Source of the DNA: Gonatopus flavifemur
Lineage: Eukaryota > Arthropoda > Insecta > Hymenoptera > Dryinidae
Assembly: GCA_018340375.1 (NCBI GenBank)
Contig: JAFFJZ010000004.1
Coordinates: 32,090,001-32,154,000 of the forward strand
Length of the DNA: 64,000 nucleotides
Reading direction: 5' to 3'
Below the pieces are notes generated by a model, which saw only the letters and a list, made by a program, of their open reading frames with translations, was not told the DNA's origin and made no database searches. Position numbers and translations under genes: made by a program. Below, piece after piece: positions 11,561 to 24,142 of this stretch. Position 1 is the stretch's first letter, and every line of letters begins with the position of its first letter.

Positions 11561-12301
11561 GTTCTGGGCAGAAATTCCGAACGCGGATATCTTTCGTTCT
11601 TTCTATCCGATCATCAATCTATTTGCTATCGCAACAATCTTGTTAGCTACTGTAGCGATGTTTTAGTTCTTAACATCGCAAACAATTTTGATTACTCTGG
11701 CGAAATTTCTCGCTACTCTATATAAAATATTAATGATTCAGCTGCCCCAACAAATAATTCACAGATATGGTTGAATAATTAGTCAACATAGCAAATTACT
11801 TACTGCCTATGTAAGAAAATTAGATCAACCAGATCTGAGTTAGCCATAAATTGTGTATGGAAATGGGTATGTGAAAACTATCAATGTTATTTGAAGAGAG
11901 GACCAATAATTGAGTCTTTTGAACATGTATAGTGCCCCATGCCTATTTCCATACTCAATGTATGTCTAGTTTTAACCAAGCTATGTCTAATTTCTTTACA
12001 TGGGTGCATACGCAAAAACTTGACTGTCCCAGAAAAAAGTGAGACAGCAAAATCACATTTGGCTGTTTCAGTTAATTTTGTTCTCATCGTGTTTATGAAG
12101 ATTTCAAAATAAACATAGGCAACATCTAAAATCTGTCTAACTTCATTGCGTAAGATGTCTTTCACATGTCTATTAGAAGCTGTCTCACGCGACACTTTGA
12201 GACCAGTTTTAAATGTTGTGTTTATTGGATTGTTCGAATTGTGAGTTCCCTCAGTTGGCAAAATCTAATTCATAGATACGCACGTTTAAAGTCTCTCAAT
12301 G
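11561..12301. other. Interval without recognised gene
   Basis: Non-coding. Only shadow-size ORFs occur, none with recognisable similarity. I see no repeat boundary or RNA gene. Confidence 0.4.
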
Positions 12302-12553
12302 CACTGAGACAAAGGGTCTATTCAAATATTCGACAGCTAGGAAATTCAGTCACTGCAAATAAAAATTTAGTTGTGCCAGCTAAATTTTATTTGTCATAAC
12401 TAAATTTTTTATTCCTATTGAATAAACCATTTTATCCATATTTCAGACAGCTAGACTTTTATTTATCCCAACTAGAATCTAGCTAGCGCAAATAAAAATC
12501 TAGCTGCGGCAACTAACATTTAGTTGTCCCAACTAGGTACCTTTCTCTCAGTG
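12302..12553. mobile_element. CMC-like MITE, TSD TG
   Basis: Starts CACTGAGACAAAGG and ends CCTTTCTCTCAGTG, with TG immediately outside both ends (12300-12301, 12554-12555). The interior is built from AACTAAATTTT/AATAAAAATTTAG words (about five occurrences, both orientations). The element at 25787-26325 shares words with it (ATTCGACAGCTAG/ATTAGACAGCCAG; CATATTTCAGACA). Confidence 0.75.
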
Positions 12554-13473
12554 TGGGACGACATTATAGATAAGTTTTGTAGATCTCTAATATGCGATGT
12601 TTGCACCATACACTTGATCTCTCAGATTGGTCTTGCTTCTCTGCTCCTTTCAAGATGATCCGTGCACTTTTCGTAGCTTCAGAGAGTGATTTCGCTCCAG
12701 GCGAGATGCGCTACACATGTATCCGCGGGCACTCATTACTGCTGTTTGGGTCAATTTTCATACCCATTACGTCAATTGTGTTCATAATTGAGGAAAGGCC
12801 GTCATTATGACCACATAAAACAACATTTGTTGTTTAAATACAGTATCTAATACAATTCCATGACCCAATCTTTATTTTGAAAGTAAGGCCCGTATAGTTA
12901 GTTTGAAATTGTCATTCGTGTTTTGCGCAAAACCGTCGATGCAGTGAATGGAGAGATTCTTGTTGTTCAGCTTTTCGTAGATTGGTTTTACAGCTTCGTA
13001 CAATACACTTTGAACTATCTCTGGTAGAAATATCAGTAGAACAAATGAATAACGAAAAACGTCGGTTTTACATAATTTCAAAGGTATCAAAAAAAGTCAA
13101 AATGACATCATAAGGGTACATCCGGCACTTGTTCTGTGAATCAATGTGAATTCACTTAGACCTCACTTTTATCGTAAGATATAAAGATGGTAATTATTAC
13201 ATTCAAAATATAAAAATATGAAAATGATGCCAAAAAGATCTAATTTTGATGGATTGTGATTTCATTTATTCCTAAATATGCAATACAATTCAACACGCTC
13301 CTCACATGATTATATGGAATATCATTTGTCGTTGAAATTCACGCATTTTCTGGTCCGAAAAATCTTATGTCAAAATTTAGTCATTTCTGATGAAAATTTT
13401 GACAATCACTGATATGTGATGAACTCTTGTCAATATTACATAAAAATGACGTTTGCTTGACTAACGCATTCTA
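12554..13473. other. Interval without recognised gene
   Basis: 12590-12800 has mixed composition with no repeat signature; the rest is AT-rich. No ORF with recognisable domain. Confidence 0.4.
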
Positions 13474-13740
13474 CACTGAGGAAACAGATATCTTGAAAAA
13501 TACCATAATTTATGGATTTTTGGCGTTAGTCTGACCCGAGTCAAAATATTTACGTGAACGAACCTCTAAAAGTCCCATAATTTCTTGGACTTTTATAAAG
13601 AAGTATGGTACCTTCCTTATAAAATTCCCAGCCATTATGGTACTTTTAGAGGTATCTTCAAGTAAATATTTGGACTCGGGTTAGACCAACGCCAAAACCC
13701 CATAAATTATGGTATTTTTCAAGATACCTTTTTCTCCGTG
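13474..13740. mobile_element. CMC-like palindromic MITE, copy A of a 267-bp pair, TSD TA
   Basis: Starts CACTGAGGAAACAG and ends CTTTTTCTCCGTG; TA flanks both sides. It is palindromic through nearly its whole length: the arms share ATCTTGAAAAATACCATAA, GGCGTTRGTCTRACC and AGTACCATA words. Copy B at 29295-29561 has the same length and differs at two positions only, so this subfamily transposed recently. Confidence 0.85.
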
Positions 13741-13807
13741 TAGATATAAAGATTCTTATGTTTTGCTTTATAGAATTACTCAATTGCATGTAGTTTTTTC
13801 ATTATTA

Positions 13808-16043
13808 CACTGAGAAAAAAAATTCTTTGAATTAATGAAATCGATTTCATTGATTCCTATTTCATTGCATTAAATAAATGTCTTTTTGACTCTAAAATAA
13901 TTTGATAACCATAAAAAGTCGTTTCATTCATACTATCAAATCAGCTGGTTGAAATTTATTTTTTGAAATTAAAAACACACTCTTTTGACTGAATAACTGA
14001 TTATTTTTGTCAATATCATCTTTCATCCGATTTATAACTCTCATTTGATGAATTCCAAAGTGAAAACCAATGAAATACAACTTCAATTTTATAACGTAAA
14101 GTTTCGTATGGATATCGAGGTTGATTATACTTAGTATTTGAAATTTGAATAATTATCGACTCCGAGTGAAAATATATTTCATAAAAGGAATAGACATGGC
14201 TTACAAATGATGAACTTCTCCCATCATGAGAAAAACAACGCGGGATCAGGTTAAGAAAATAATTATTATATTCAAGAACATGAAGTTATAGGACCAAAAA
14301 TACTGTTATTTATAAACCGGTACAGTTGAGAGTATAATAATCTCATTCATTTCAATACAAGTGGTTTTGTTCAGATAATAACATTAAATCATATATTGAA
14401 TAGTTGTGACTGTTAATTCCGAGAATTCTATTTTTTCAACAGAAAGCTAAATTCATGATCACAATAAGATACTTTTTCAGTTCAAACTTCAGAGCAATTT
14501 CTTTGGATAAAATCTATTTTATAGAACACATTTCATATGAACAATGATAGTTTGGATACTTTTGAAATCAATAAAATGAAGTATTATAACCCATGATTTG
14601 GGAATTCAAATCGAGTGAAGCTATTTTATTCATGCTAATAAATGTGTTCTCGAAGGTTGAATCGTTTATAGAAACAAAACGAAACTTAAAACTCATGAAA
14701 TCTGGTAAATCATGGTCACATATCTTTTCGAATCAACTCTTTGCCACTGGAAACATCGTTTAAATAATGTACTGCAAGATTTTTGGGCTTAATAGTTGAA
14801 TATTATCTTATTCGATGGTTAATTTGTTTCAATAAACGATTCAAACTTCAGCAAAATCTAAAAAATTACCTCATTAAAAATTTTCATTGATGATTGAAGA
14901 AGGATTCTAGTCAATAAACTGCCAACTTGATTATTCTCGTCAATACTACGTTTGATGAGGTCCAAATTTTATACATTCTGCAAAATTCCAGTGCTTTTTG
15001 CAAATAAAGGTTTCATCGAGCCCATAAAATGGATAGATCGATCGAATTTATGAATTCATTGAACCAAAGCAATATGTTTTTGAAATAAAAATGTATTGAA
15101 TCCACTCCGACAAATTGCGTTTACTTCTCAGAAGGTGGCAATACTTTCTCACAAGCTATTTTCCTGCAGTGCAGTTCGCATATAAAGAACTAATTCACCG
15201 TCAACCTATAGTAAGTAATGTTCCATCCTAATAAATATTTCTTCCAGGTTCCGGCATCGAACATCATCAACGGATATGACTTGATCGCAGAGAAAAACAG
15301 TTTCTTCGAACTTCTTGATCATATTAATCATCTGATCGAATAATCCAATCGTTTCAAATGAACTATAGATCACACAGGAACTAAGAAGGTCGGCTCCGCC
15401 CTTGCGCGAATGCTCTGACTCCTGCTTATTTCTTTTTATTCTGGAAATTTCATAAAATATCATTCATCCAATCAAAATGAATTTCATTGATTCGAAGAAA
15501 GATTTATTCATATCAATAAGTTCTCTGAAGGATTAGAAAATCTCTTTGTACATTCTATGAAATAATTTCTTAGATAGGGAAGAATATTCATTGTTTCAAA
15601 TATTGATTTATTTACAGCAAATTTTCATTTCATATTCATGAAAACATTTTATTTCGAATGCAAGAAATATTTATATTATTTATATTGATATTTTCCTATT
15701 TTAAAACTTTTTTTATTCAAATAATCAAATATTTCATTGGAAGGAGAAATTATCATATTGGCACTACAGTTGGTTATTACAGTGTTATGAATGGCTTCAG
15801 CCCATCAAACGCATAATTCATTGGATCAAATTATATTCCATGAATTCGAAAATCAAAATTTTCCATCCAATAACTCTTTCATCAATCCCAAGTACCCCAT
15901 ATTCCAATCAATGATCCCACCATTTTCGTGTGAATTACATATTAGATGAAGTTGATACAATAACTCCACAGATACCATTGGATGAATTCATTTCTTAGAC
16001 TCAAAGAAAAATTCATCGGTCCAAAACATTTTTTTTCTCAGTG
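13808..16043. mobile_element. Long CMC-like element (2.2 kb), TSD TA
   Basis: Starts CACTGAGAAAAAAAATTC and ends ATTTTTTTTCTCAGTG, with TA at 13806-13807 and 16044-16045. It is the longest member seen. The interior is saturated with ATTTCATTGA/TGAATTCATT words in both orientations. It holds another dispersed repeat (14645-14860). A minus-strand ORF of 85 codons (15206-15463) has no recognisable domain, so no transposase is evident and the element is probably non-autonomous. Confidence 0.65.
14645..14860. repeat. Dispersed foldback repeat, copy 1
   Basis: Ends AAGGTTGAATCGTTTATAG and inverted AATAAACGATTCAAACTT. A homologous copy lies at 39298-39515, with conserved outer sequence and a shared internal TACTGCAAGATTTT. 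It is nested inside 13808-16043. Confidence 0.65.
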
Positions 16044-16045
16044 TA

Positions 16046-17415
16046 TGAAAACGTCAGCGAGATCCAGCAGAATATGATTGCATATCCGTATTTCTGCAGA
16101 TGCAAAGAAAGAGGGATAGAGCGAATCTAGAAACATCACGAGGAAAGGTCGAAACAGGTTGAAGATCGTTTTTTTCTAACATACGTCTCTCAATGTGAAC
16201 CAAGACTTTGTAATATCATTTCTCCCCTTCACTCATCGTGACATAATCATTTGCTCAAAAATTCATGAATTTCCAGTCGATTACACTTCAAAAATCTCAA
16301 TGATTTAATTGAGATCACGTTCATAAGGCATGTATACAACATAATTGTTTCAAAAAGTGAGAATCATTGGTATCTAATAAAGTTTTTCATTGTTACTGCG
16401 TGAAAAATGATGAAATTACATCGAATGTTTCGTGATGAAAAACACTATGTTTGATTTTTTTAATATGAATCTTGTAAAACATTATTCCAGAACACACAGA
16501 TTTGTTGAAAATATCATCAGGGTCGAATAATTTCATCATTGACAAAAAACATGTAACCTATAACTTGTTTTTATGTTTTGTAGGAATAGAATTCACTTTG
16601 GAGGAATGAATTTTAATTCAACTGAGAAGTATATTGGCGATTTATATTTTTATCCCGCTGTATTCCTAATCGAATTATTAGCAAAAGCAAGGTACAAGAT
16701 TTATTCAATTCAAATTGACTATATAATTATATTGTGTGAGATTTATTCATGAATCTGCATAAATTGATCGATGATATAATCAACTTCTTCGACAGACTCA
16801 TATTCAATTGAACTATTTTTTCTATTGTATATAATTCTTGGTACATAAAAAAGCATGGGTACTTAAATAATTTCAACATTCTCATGTGGATGATTTATGC
16901 AATATAAATTATAATCTGGAAGCTGCGCAATTTGCGATGTGATTCACATGTGAAGTAGGCGAACAGAAAATTTTTAAAGGAAAAAGATATCGCCGCTTGA
17001 TAAGAATTGATTATTTATGGATATTTCTCTTATCGAAAAAGATCGATCCTGTTAATATCGATTAAAAGATCTTTATCGATATTAGAGTGGAGCTCTTAGT
17101 GAATGAACGCTTGCCCATCAAGGGCAAGGTTGAGGTACTAATTAACGTGACTCAGTTGTTTAACTTCAACTGGTTCTTGATATACGTTGTTTCGGCATGT
17201 TCAGGAAATTATTGATTTTCAGAGAAAAGCTGCATAATAGGTTGACCCTGTTGCAACATATGGAATTTTATGAATATATCTCTTTCCGTTTACGGTAATT
17301 TATTTTCTTAATCAGTTTCGGGGCGACAAAGCAAAAATTACCACGAATTCAAGAAAAAAAGGAACATCGTCCTGTTATTATTTGATCCTATCCTGAAACT
17401 CCACAGATTCACATA
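16046..17415. other. Interval without recognised gene
   Basis: AT-rich non-coding DNA; no RNA gene, long ORF or clear repeat boundary seen. Confidence 0.4.
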
Positions 17416-17583
17416 CACCGGGAGAAAACAAACATTGTGACAAAATATTAATTGGAAAGGAATTAAGTGATGGGTACGTTAGTCGTTATTTATTATATAT
17501 GAAATATGTATAATAATATATGTTGTATAAAAATTATCCATCATATATATTTTTATATATAGTGAGTAACGTACCCCTCACTG

Positions 17584-17624
<41 letters not shown>

Positions 17625-17893
17625 ACCCAGTAAATAGTCATTCAAAGCCTTTATAATATTCGGCGAAAAATTGTTTACTGGGAAATAAATAAAAAATAAA
17701 GAATCATGATAATATATAATACATCATAATGAAAAAATGAGATAAATGAAAAAGAATTAGTGAAAATTAGTTAATTTCAATTATTTTCAAATTTTTGTAA
17801 TATATTTAAATAATAATGATATATGAAAATTAATATATATCTAATGGTATCTACAAAATATTATTTTGTCACCATGACTTTTTTCTCTCACTG
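17416..17893. mobile_element. CMC-like element with internal (TA)n, TSD TA
   Basis: Starts CACCGGGAGAAAAC and ends TTTTTTCTCTCACTG; TA lies on both sides. The inner arms share GTGACAAAATATTA and its inverse. The interior has inverted GGTACGTTA/TAACGTACC words and a pure TA microsatellite (17586-17621). Non-coding. Confidence 0.6.
17586..17621. repeat. (TA)n microsatellite
   Basis: About 18 uninterrupted AT/TA dinucleotides inside the element at 17416-17893. Confidence 0.9.
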
Positions 17894-17896
17894 TAC

Positions 17897-18053
17897 AAAA
17901 CACATGGCTTCCTCGGTCATCCAAGACAGAACAATGTGTCTCTGAAATGTTTTCAGACAGTTTATAAAACCTTCTCCAAGTTTTTTGAACATCCCATAAA
18001 TGTCCTAGTGACACATTGTTCTGTCTTGGATAACCGAGGAACTCATGTGTTTT
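17897..18053. repeat. Inverted repeat abutting the previous element
   Basis: The arms 17897-17940 and 18009-18053 are inverted copies sharing CCAAGACAGAACAATGTGTC and CTCGGTYATCC. The right side continues into TTTTTTCTCTGAG, CMC-like. The left terminus merges with the end of 17416-17893, suggesting two elements inserted back to back or a fusion. Confidence 0.55.
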
Positions 18054-18240
18054 TATTAGCAGAGTTTTTTCTCTGAGTTCTCGATAGTCGTTTAGTGTGA
18101 GGAATTTGAATTCTGAATACAGGAACATGAGATTATTCGGAAAAAAGCTTGCGAAAGACGAGAAAAACATCGCCATATCCACTTTGTCCTCCAAATACCC
18201 GAATAGCCTGAAATGTGTATAACACGCACATTTCTTAGAT

Positions 18241-19230
18241 TGTTACATTGAGGCAGAATCACATGACATTCAGATCATCAGAATGTAACAAAAAACCTGT
18301 CCTTATATGGGAACGGAGATATGAGCACTCACAAGATCACAATTTTCTATAAGATATTTCCTTCTTTTCTCCCGTTCTTCTGTAAGAACCAGGTTGAAAT
18401 TGATACAGGACCACAATCGACACGGCACATAACTGTGGCAAAAATTTCATAATGATTGGATAATAGGAACCGAAGATATCTGCATAATAGCGACATTTGC
18501 GCAATTTTCAAATTTTGTTTCGAGGCTTAGTGCTTACCCTTTTCTTCCCTCAATTCCGATTTGCTTGAAATTTATACCTCACAACTAACACCCCGTAAGC
18601 TTAATATGCTCACAGTTCCATGGCATTCGGATCATACGGACATAGGGAAGGCATGTTTTCAAAATATTGTCAAATAATGCGAATCGTAAAAAAAAATTTT
18701 CCACATTGTTCAACCGATCCGAATGAAACTCATATGGGACCACTATCGGATCATAACTACAACTTGGCATAAGTTTCATTGAAATCGGATGTGCAGAACA
18801 GGAGATATGCGCGTTCGCAAAAATGTGTGATTTTTGTCACATTTCTTGTCGCCTCTCCAACTCTTCTGAATAAATCCAACTGAAACTCATATGGGACCAC
18901 TACCATGTCGGTCTACAATTGTGATATAAATTTCATTACGATCGGATGATCCTAACCGAAGATATGCGCGTTCGTATGAATGTTGACATACAGACACCAG
19001 ATAGACCGACACCCAGATGGACACGGAACGAAATTTGCTTTCAGAGTTCTGGGGAGTTGTTTGGTGTAAGAACTTTTGATTTCTAATAGCACAGAATTCT
19101 TGGACCTCCCGCATGATCACTGAGAGACCTCTGTCGAGGGTGCAAGATGTAAGAAATTTTGATTTCTGACACCAAGAAACCCTTGGACCTTCCACACGAT
19201 CACTAAGTTTCCTCTATCGAGGAACAAAAA
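18241..19230 (+). repeat. Five-unit (~160-bp) repeat element, copy 1
   Basis: A series of about five diverged units roughly 155-172 bp long. Each contains a form of CATATGGGACCACTA, then AATTTCATTGCAATCGGAT, then GATATGCGCGTTCGCA and a pyrimidine-rich TTCTTCTGTAAGAA segment. Unit order, including an aberrant middle unit with CATTCGGATCATACGGACAT, matches the copy at 24295-25345. Its tail has CAGACACCAGATAGACCGAC and CCTCTATCGAGGAA. No ORF survives across the units. Confidence 0.6.
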
Positions 19231-20187
19231 TTATATAATACTTTGTAAGGTTTTTCAAAATCTTTTAAAAGAAGTGTTATCCATTGAAATCCGCAGTTTT
19301 CAGGTTTGGAAATAAAATCTTCTATCACTATCGTATTATCGTTCAAATTATACACAATTGAGTCGATCTCTAAAGCCTTTAAAATATCCTTTTGTAGTTT
19401 TACTAAAAATTCAAGAAAACTTAGTTTAAGAGATTTTGTTCGACCTTGTGTCTTGTGTATGATTGTACATGGTAGATGTATGAAACAATAGAACTGTGAG
19501 TATGTTTTATACTACGATTCAGCTGTACTTTGGTTGGTACGTTTTTCTTGTAGGATGAGAAAAGTAAGTTTTCATACAATGATTCATAATTATGTATCAT
19601 ACATACTTTCCACATTCAAAAAACAACATATCATGGAGCACTCGAACATGGTGTGAAGTGCCTAACTCAATTCTACAATAAATTTCTTTGGAGTAGTATT
19701 CATATCTGGTTTAAATATATTCTTTTTCGGTCTGGAGAACTGTATCGTTGATGTTTACAATTGACAAGAAGAAACGAGAAAATCAATTCATCTTATTCAG
19801 TGCAAGTTTAATTTTCCCACAAATATATTTTAAAGTGATACCATTCCTTTGTTATTATAAGGAATAGAGAGATGATAAAATTTTTTACCATTATAATAGA
19901 TGTTATAATTAGATAGATGTTGTTATCTATTCCAACGGAAAAATTTTTTTGACAAAACAAAAAGTTGTTTGAAACAACCAAAATTTTGTGGGGATAAGAG
20001 AATTCTTTTGTTGATCACATTTCAACATAAGAATTTTTTTGAGTGAATTAATTAAATAATCGTAATTAGTTGGGAAAAAACTTGCATTTGTTATACAGAT
20101 ATAAATACATCCAACATTTCAATTAGCTTTCAGCCATTTTCAAGCATTGCCAAGGAACTCAAAGAGTGAAAGGAGAATATTCTCTTC
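19231..20187. other. Interval without recognised gene
   Basis: AT-rich. Around 19941-20045 imperfect words (ACGGAAAAATTTTTTT, AATTTTTTTGAGTG) weakly resemble CMC-like ends, but no clear pair could be drawn. Confidence 0.3.
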
Positions 20188-20191
20188 TTAA

Positions 20192-20393
20192 GGAGATACT
20201 AGCGCCGGGACATGAGCCAAATTTTTCGTGTAAGATTTCTCCAAAATACTTGAATATTTTCAAAATATTGCTCTATACGGCATTTCTATAGACATTCAAG
20301 AAATGCTGTATAGAGCGATATTTTGAAAATATTGAAGTATTGTGGAGAAATCTTACACGAAAGATTTGGCTTAATACCGGCGTTAGTATTCCC
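20192..20393. mobile_element. piggyBac-like palindromic MITE, TTAA target
   Basis: A 202-bp near-complete palindrome flanked by TTAA on both sides (20188-20191, 20394-20397). Ends are GGAGATACTAGCGCCGG and, inverted, GGGAATACTAACGCCGG. The arms share TCGTGTAAGATTTCTCC and CAATATTTTCAAAATAT. TTAA duplication is diagnostic of piggyBac-type insertion; no transposase inside. Confidence 0.7.
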
Positions 20394-20397
20394 TTAA

Positions 20398-21605
20398 GCA
20401 TACAAAATGACCGTGTGTTTTCCGAGTAGGTTGTCACAAAACAGTTGATCAGTGTAGTGTCATACCCCGTTTCTCTTGTTTCGATACCCTGCTTCTTCAG
20501 ACCCTGCGAAAAGACTACGCAATTTCTGTCCTACGACTTGAAGAGAAATCATCTATAAATAAAACAAAAATAGACTGCATATGAGTTATATGAAATCAAA
20601 GATGTATCACAAGTACCTCATATATTACAATGCCGAATACAAGGAAAATTCTTTGCAGATAAAATAAAATTTTTGTTTCGTATCACAGCGTGTGTTTACA
20701 AAAGGATTTACATGGATAAGAGTCTATGCATGAACTGCGAACGATGTTAACATTGCGCGTCATTCACGTGTGAAGCCATACCCATGTCCCTTGCTTTTTT
20801 CTAGCGCTTGTTCTCATCTTTGTAAGCTGACTTTGTTAGCGATACCTTCAAAGACACAATAAAAAACTTTGTAACAAATTTTATACCTGTGAATTTTATT
20901 AAATTCTATTGAACTATTCGTTTTCTTCTAATTCGGAAAACACTTTGTATGTACACTGCATGTTAGAGCGAAATATTTCCTGTACAGCTCAGATATATTT
21001 TATAACAGAACTAGAGCAACTTTTCTACTAAACACACATAGAGGAAATTCTTGTTAAAATGCAGCGAGCGTAACAAATTTGCTTCGCAAATCAGTCAAAC
21101 GTTCGCTGCGACAGCAGAAATTTTGCAGGTTTATCAAGACATTTGCTTTATCAGCCAATTTCTTAGCGGTCTGTATATCTACATTGTCAAATTGTTGGAT
21201 CAACCAGCACTTGCTAACAACGTTCATCATATCAACGAGGCAAATTTGTGAGATTTGTCAAAAGAGCGAATAAGAATGTTCCTGAGGAACATGATTAATC
21301 ATTTATCATTTAGTATTAACGTTTTCTCTAGTTAATTATTATTTTTCTAGTAATACAGATACTACAATTCCATCACAAATTCTATATTCGCAATAAATAA
21401 AGATTTGTGATATATTGTTGAAATTTGAATTGGAATGGTTCAACATGAATTCCAATACGCATTTTCTTCAGACTTTGAAAGATGCATTCCAAACGACTGT
21501 ACGTAGAAGATAATTTAATTCGCATGTTTGTTGTCGGTAAATGCTGACGTAGTATGAGTAAATGAAATGTTATCAGATTATAAATGAGCGAGAAAGATCG
21601 TTGTC
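20398..21605. other. Interval without recognised gene
   Basis: AT-rich, non-coding. 21051-21273 has two overlapping short ORFs without recognisable similarity. No RNA gene seen. Confidence 0.35.
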
Positions 21606-21609
21606 TTGA

Positions 21610-22102
21610 GGAGATACCAGCAGTAGCTGGGTGATAACTTCTCTATCTTTCTCTCATTGACGCGAAATAAAGGATAAAAGGCGGGACAATCCCGCTTTTT
21701 ATCCTCATTTCCACGCGAGTTAGAAGAGGATAGAGAGATTCCCATGATGCCACTGAATACCAGTGCCAAGTCTTTTCTGACATATCATTCGAAAATAAAG
21801 CAATATGATCAGAACTTCGCTCAACACAGGTTAGATCTTCATTGATCATACACTGAAAACACGATTTGTTCCAGCGCAACAAAATTGGAACGCAAAGAAA
21901 CTTTTTGGTTGACTGGAATAAAATTTGTTTGGGTTTAACAAAATTTTGTTCCTCGTAGACAAATTTTGTTTTAGCCAACCAAAAAGTTTCTTTGCGTTCC
22001 AACTTTGTGACGCTCGAATGAATCGTGTTTTCAGTGTATTGCCTTATTTTTCAGATAATTTGTCTGAAAAGATTTGACTATTGTTACAGCGCTGGTATCC
22101 CT
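21610..22102. mobile_element. piggyBac-like foldback element carrying a nested insertion
   Basis: Ends GGAGATACCAGC (preceded by TTGA) and GCTGGTATCCC (followed by TTTAA) match the family at 20192-20393. The left part is itself a hairpin (about 21630-21740: GGATAAAAGGCGGGA against TCCCGCTTTTTATCC). A CMC-like MITE (21851-22036) interrupts the element. Host arms AGTCTTTTCTGACA and TGTCTGAAAAGATTT pair across that insertion. Confidence 0.6.
21851..22036. mobile_element. CMC-like palindromic MITE nested in a piggyBac-like element, TSD TA
   Basis: Starts CACTGAAAACACGATT and ends AATCGTGTTTTCAGTG; TA is on both sides. The arms pair strongly (AAGAAACTTTTTGGTTG and inverse). The loop repeats AAATTTTGTT words. 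186 bp, non-coding. Nesting shows it inserted after its host element. Confidence 0.8.
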
Positions 22103-22106
22103 TTAA

Positions 22107-22604
22107 TGGAGAAAACTCTCACTACTTTTGTATTGGAATGGAATTTATTCGATTAATCCTTCAGAAAGCTCATACGTTTTCCAAGAAAATGGAGAGATTA
22201 AAATTTTATTTCAATTAGTGCTGTAACCAAAAACAAAACATCTTCAGAAAGGTCTAAGATCCTCCCATTGGAACTTATTGAGGTGGTGTGGATGTGGATT
22301 GGTTGAAAGAAGAATTTCATAAATTTTCAAAGATAAGAGATAAGAAAGAACGGGAGTTTGTTAGCACATATCTTTTACTTTGCAATCATTGTGGCCTTGA
22401 TATTTTCAGATATGAGTCAATGATTTGAACAATATCACGTTCTAAAAGCAAGTATTGAATAAACATGTAGATCTAATAGATATTCAGTTAAATATAACTT
22501 TCATCTTCTACAAGATATCTCTTCTCCAAAATGATGTCCGGAATATGTTTCTGGACAAATATCATAGACCTCATGCATTATACTATTTGTAGGTAGAGTA
22601 CATA
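22107..22604. other. Interval without recognised gene
   Basis: AT-rich non-coding DNA between two MITEs; nothing recognisable. Confidence 0.4.
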
Positions 22605-22835
22605 CACAGAGAAAAGTTTATATTAAAGATTATTAGCCACAGTATCGTAACCGTGGGATATACTCGATTATGCCGATAGGAACTATAACTTTGTATTTTC
22701 TTATTACTCCGTATATTGAACTCAAGAAGAGTTGTGGTAATCTCTCGCATACTCATGGTTCTTTCCGCCACAATAAAGTATATCCCACGGCTGCGATATA
22801 AATATATTAATTTTGACTACAAAATTTTCTCCGTG
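22605..22835. mobile_element. CMC-like MITE, TSD TA
   Basis: Starts CACAGAGAAAAG and ends AAAATTTTCTCCGTG with TA on both sides (22603-22604, 22836-22837). Inner arms share CGTGGGATATACT and its inverse AGTATATCCCACG. 231 bp, non-coding. Confidence 0.75.
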
Positions 22836-24142
22836 TATAAATTGTGTGAATGCACACGTTTTGGTAGGAATCACAGCTGTTGAAGTTGATATAACTATAT
22901 TTGTAGTATGTCAGTAAGTAATTGTCACGTCTTCTAATTTTTTTGAACGGTCCATGAGAAAAAATGATATATATCTCATATATAGAAACATATATAGATT
23001 TCAAACATATGGAGTACAAGTGTACATATACGATAGCATGGTCCAGAACCGACCGGTGGTTCCATTCCGACCACGATTTTTCAGAACCATCAATACGCAG
23101 TTTTCCATTACAGTCTCTCAGTATCTTAAATAAACGGTACCAGAAAACTTGCTCAAGATGCTCAAAACTTAGGAAAACGTTTTCCCCAAAGAAACAAAAT
23201 TTGGTTTGAATAAATGAATGATTTTTTTACATTTTTATTGCCTCTGTTAATTAGGCGGTCGGTTTCGGATCATGCTATCCTCTATAGATACATCATTTTT
23301 TCACATGGGAGTGAGAAATTTTGTACGTCGACTTCTTTTGAATTAAACAAACATCTGACTGATAATATTACAATTCAAAACAGCAGGATTATGCGGAATC
23401 ATCAATCAAAATTCTATATCAATTGTGTTTAATTTGAAATACTTGAGAGAGTTTTCGCGTGGAGAGATCTATTTATATTTTTTTAATCATATTCATCCCC
23501 TTGCGATTCATTGATGTTGGTTGAACACTGATGTAATGTTTATATTATACAAATGTCTGTTGTCATCGTCACATTTGCAGGACATTCAATACACATCAAT
23601 GTAATATCAAACATTCAGACTGGGATGATATAAATTGTGTTACATATCAACTTTATCTAATATTACATTCATGCTTCACTCACGTTAATTCGTATAATTC
23701 ATCTGACGAGAAGATAACCGTTCTTCTCACCTGACAAAACAATGATTTCTAATCAACTTCGCAGTGAAAAACAATGATATAAGTTTATGGCGCCTGTTGT
23801 GCAAAGTTTGCCTTAGAGTTTCGTTGTGAGATAAGATTAATACCGATATTGATATACATGGTTTTTCTTTCATTATCATTGTTTGTTTTATGTAGATCTT
23901 GGAAGATCATTCAATATCGTCAAACGTGTGAACATATAGATCCGCGAGGTTTGATCAAATATATCATGAATTTTTTTCTTCAATCTTTAAAGGATGATAA
24001 TTGGTTTGGTTTATTTCATCTCCCACTATTTGAAATTCAACTTATCATCCAAGGAATTGGTAGAATTACGTAACCGTAATATGGAAATTATGAAGAAAAT
24101 TTTGTATAAAGTGTCGAACGTTTACAATTTTTTGAATATGAG
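22836..24142. other. Interval without recognised gene
   Basis: AT-rich non-coding DNA; small ORFs only, none recognisable. No repeat boundary found. Confidence 0.35.

Noticed and set aside
17841..18194. 117-codon minus-strand open frame
   Set aside because: It runs through the inverted repeat 17897-18053 and the end of a CMC-like element; no recognisable domain.
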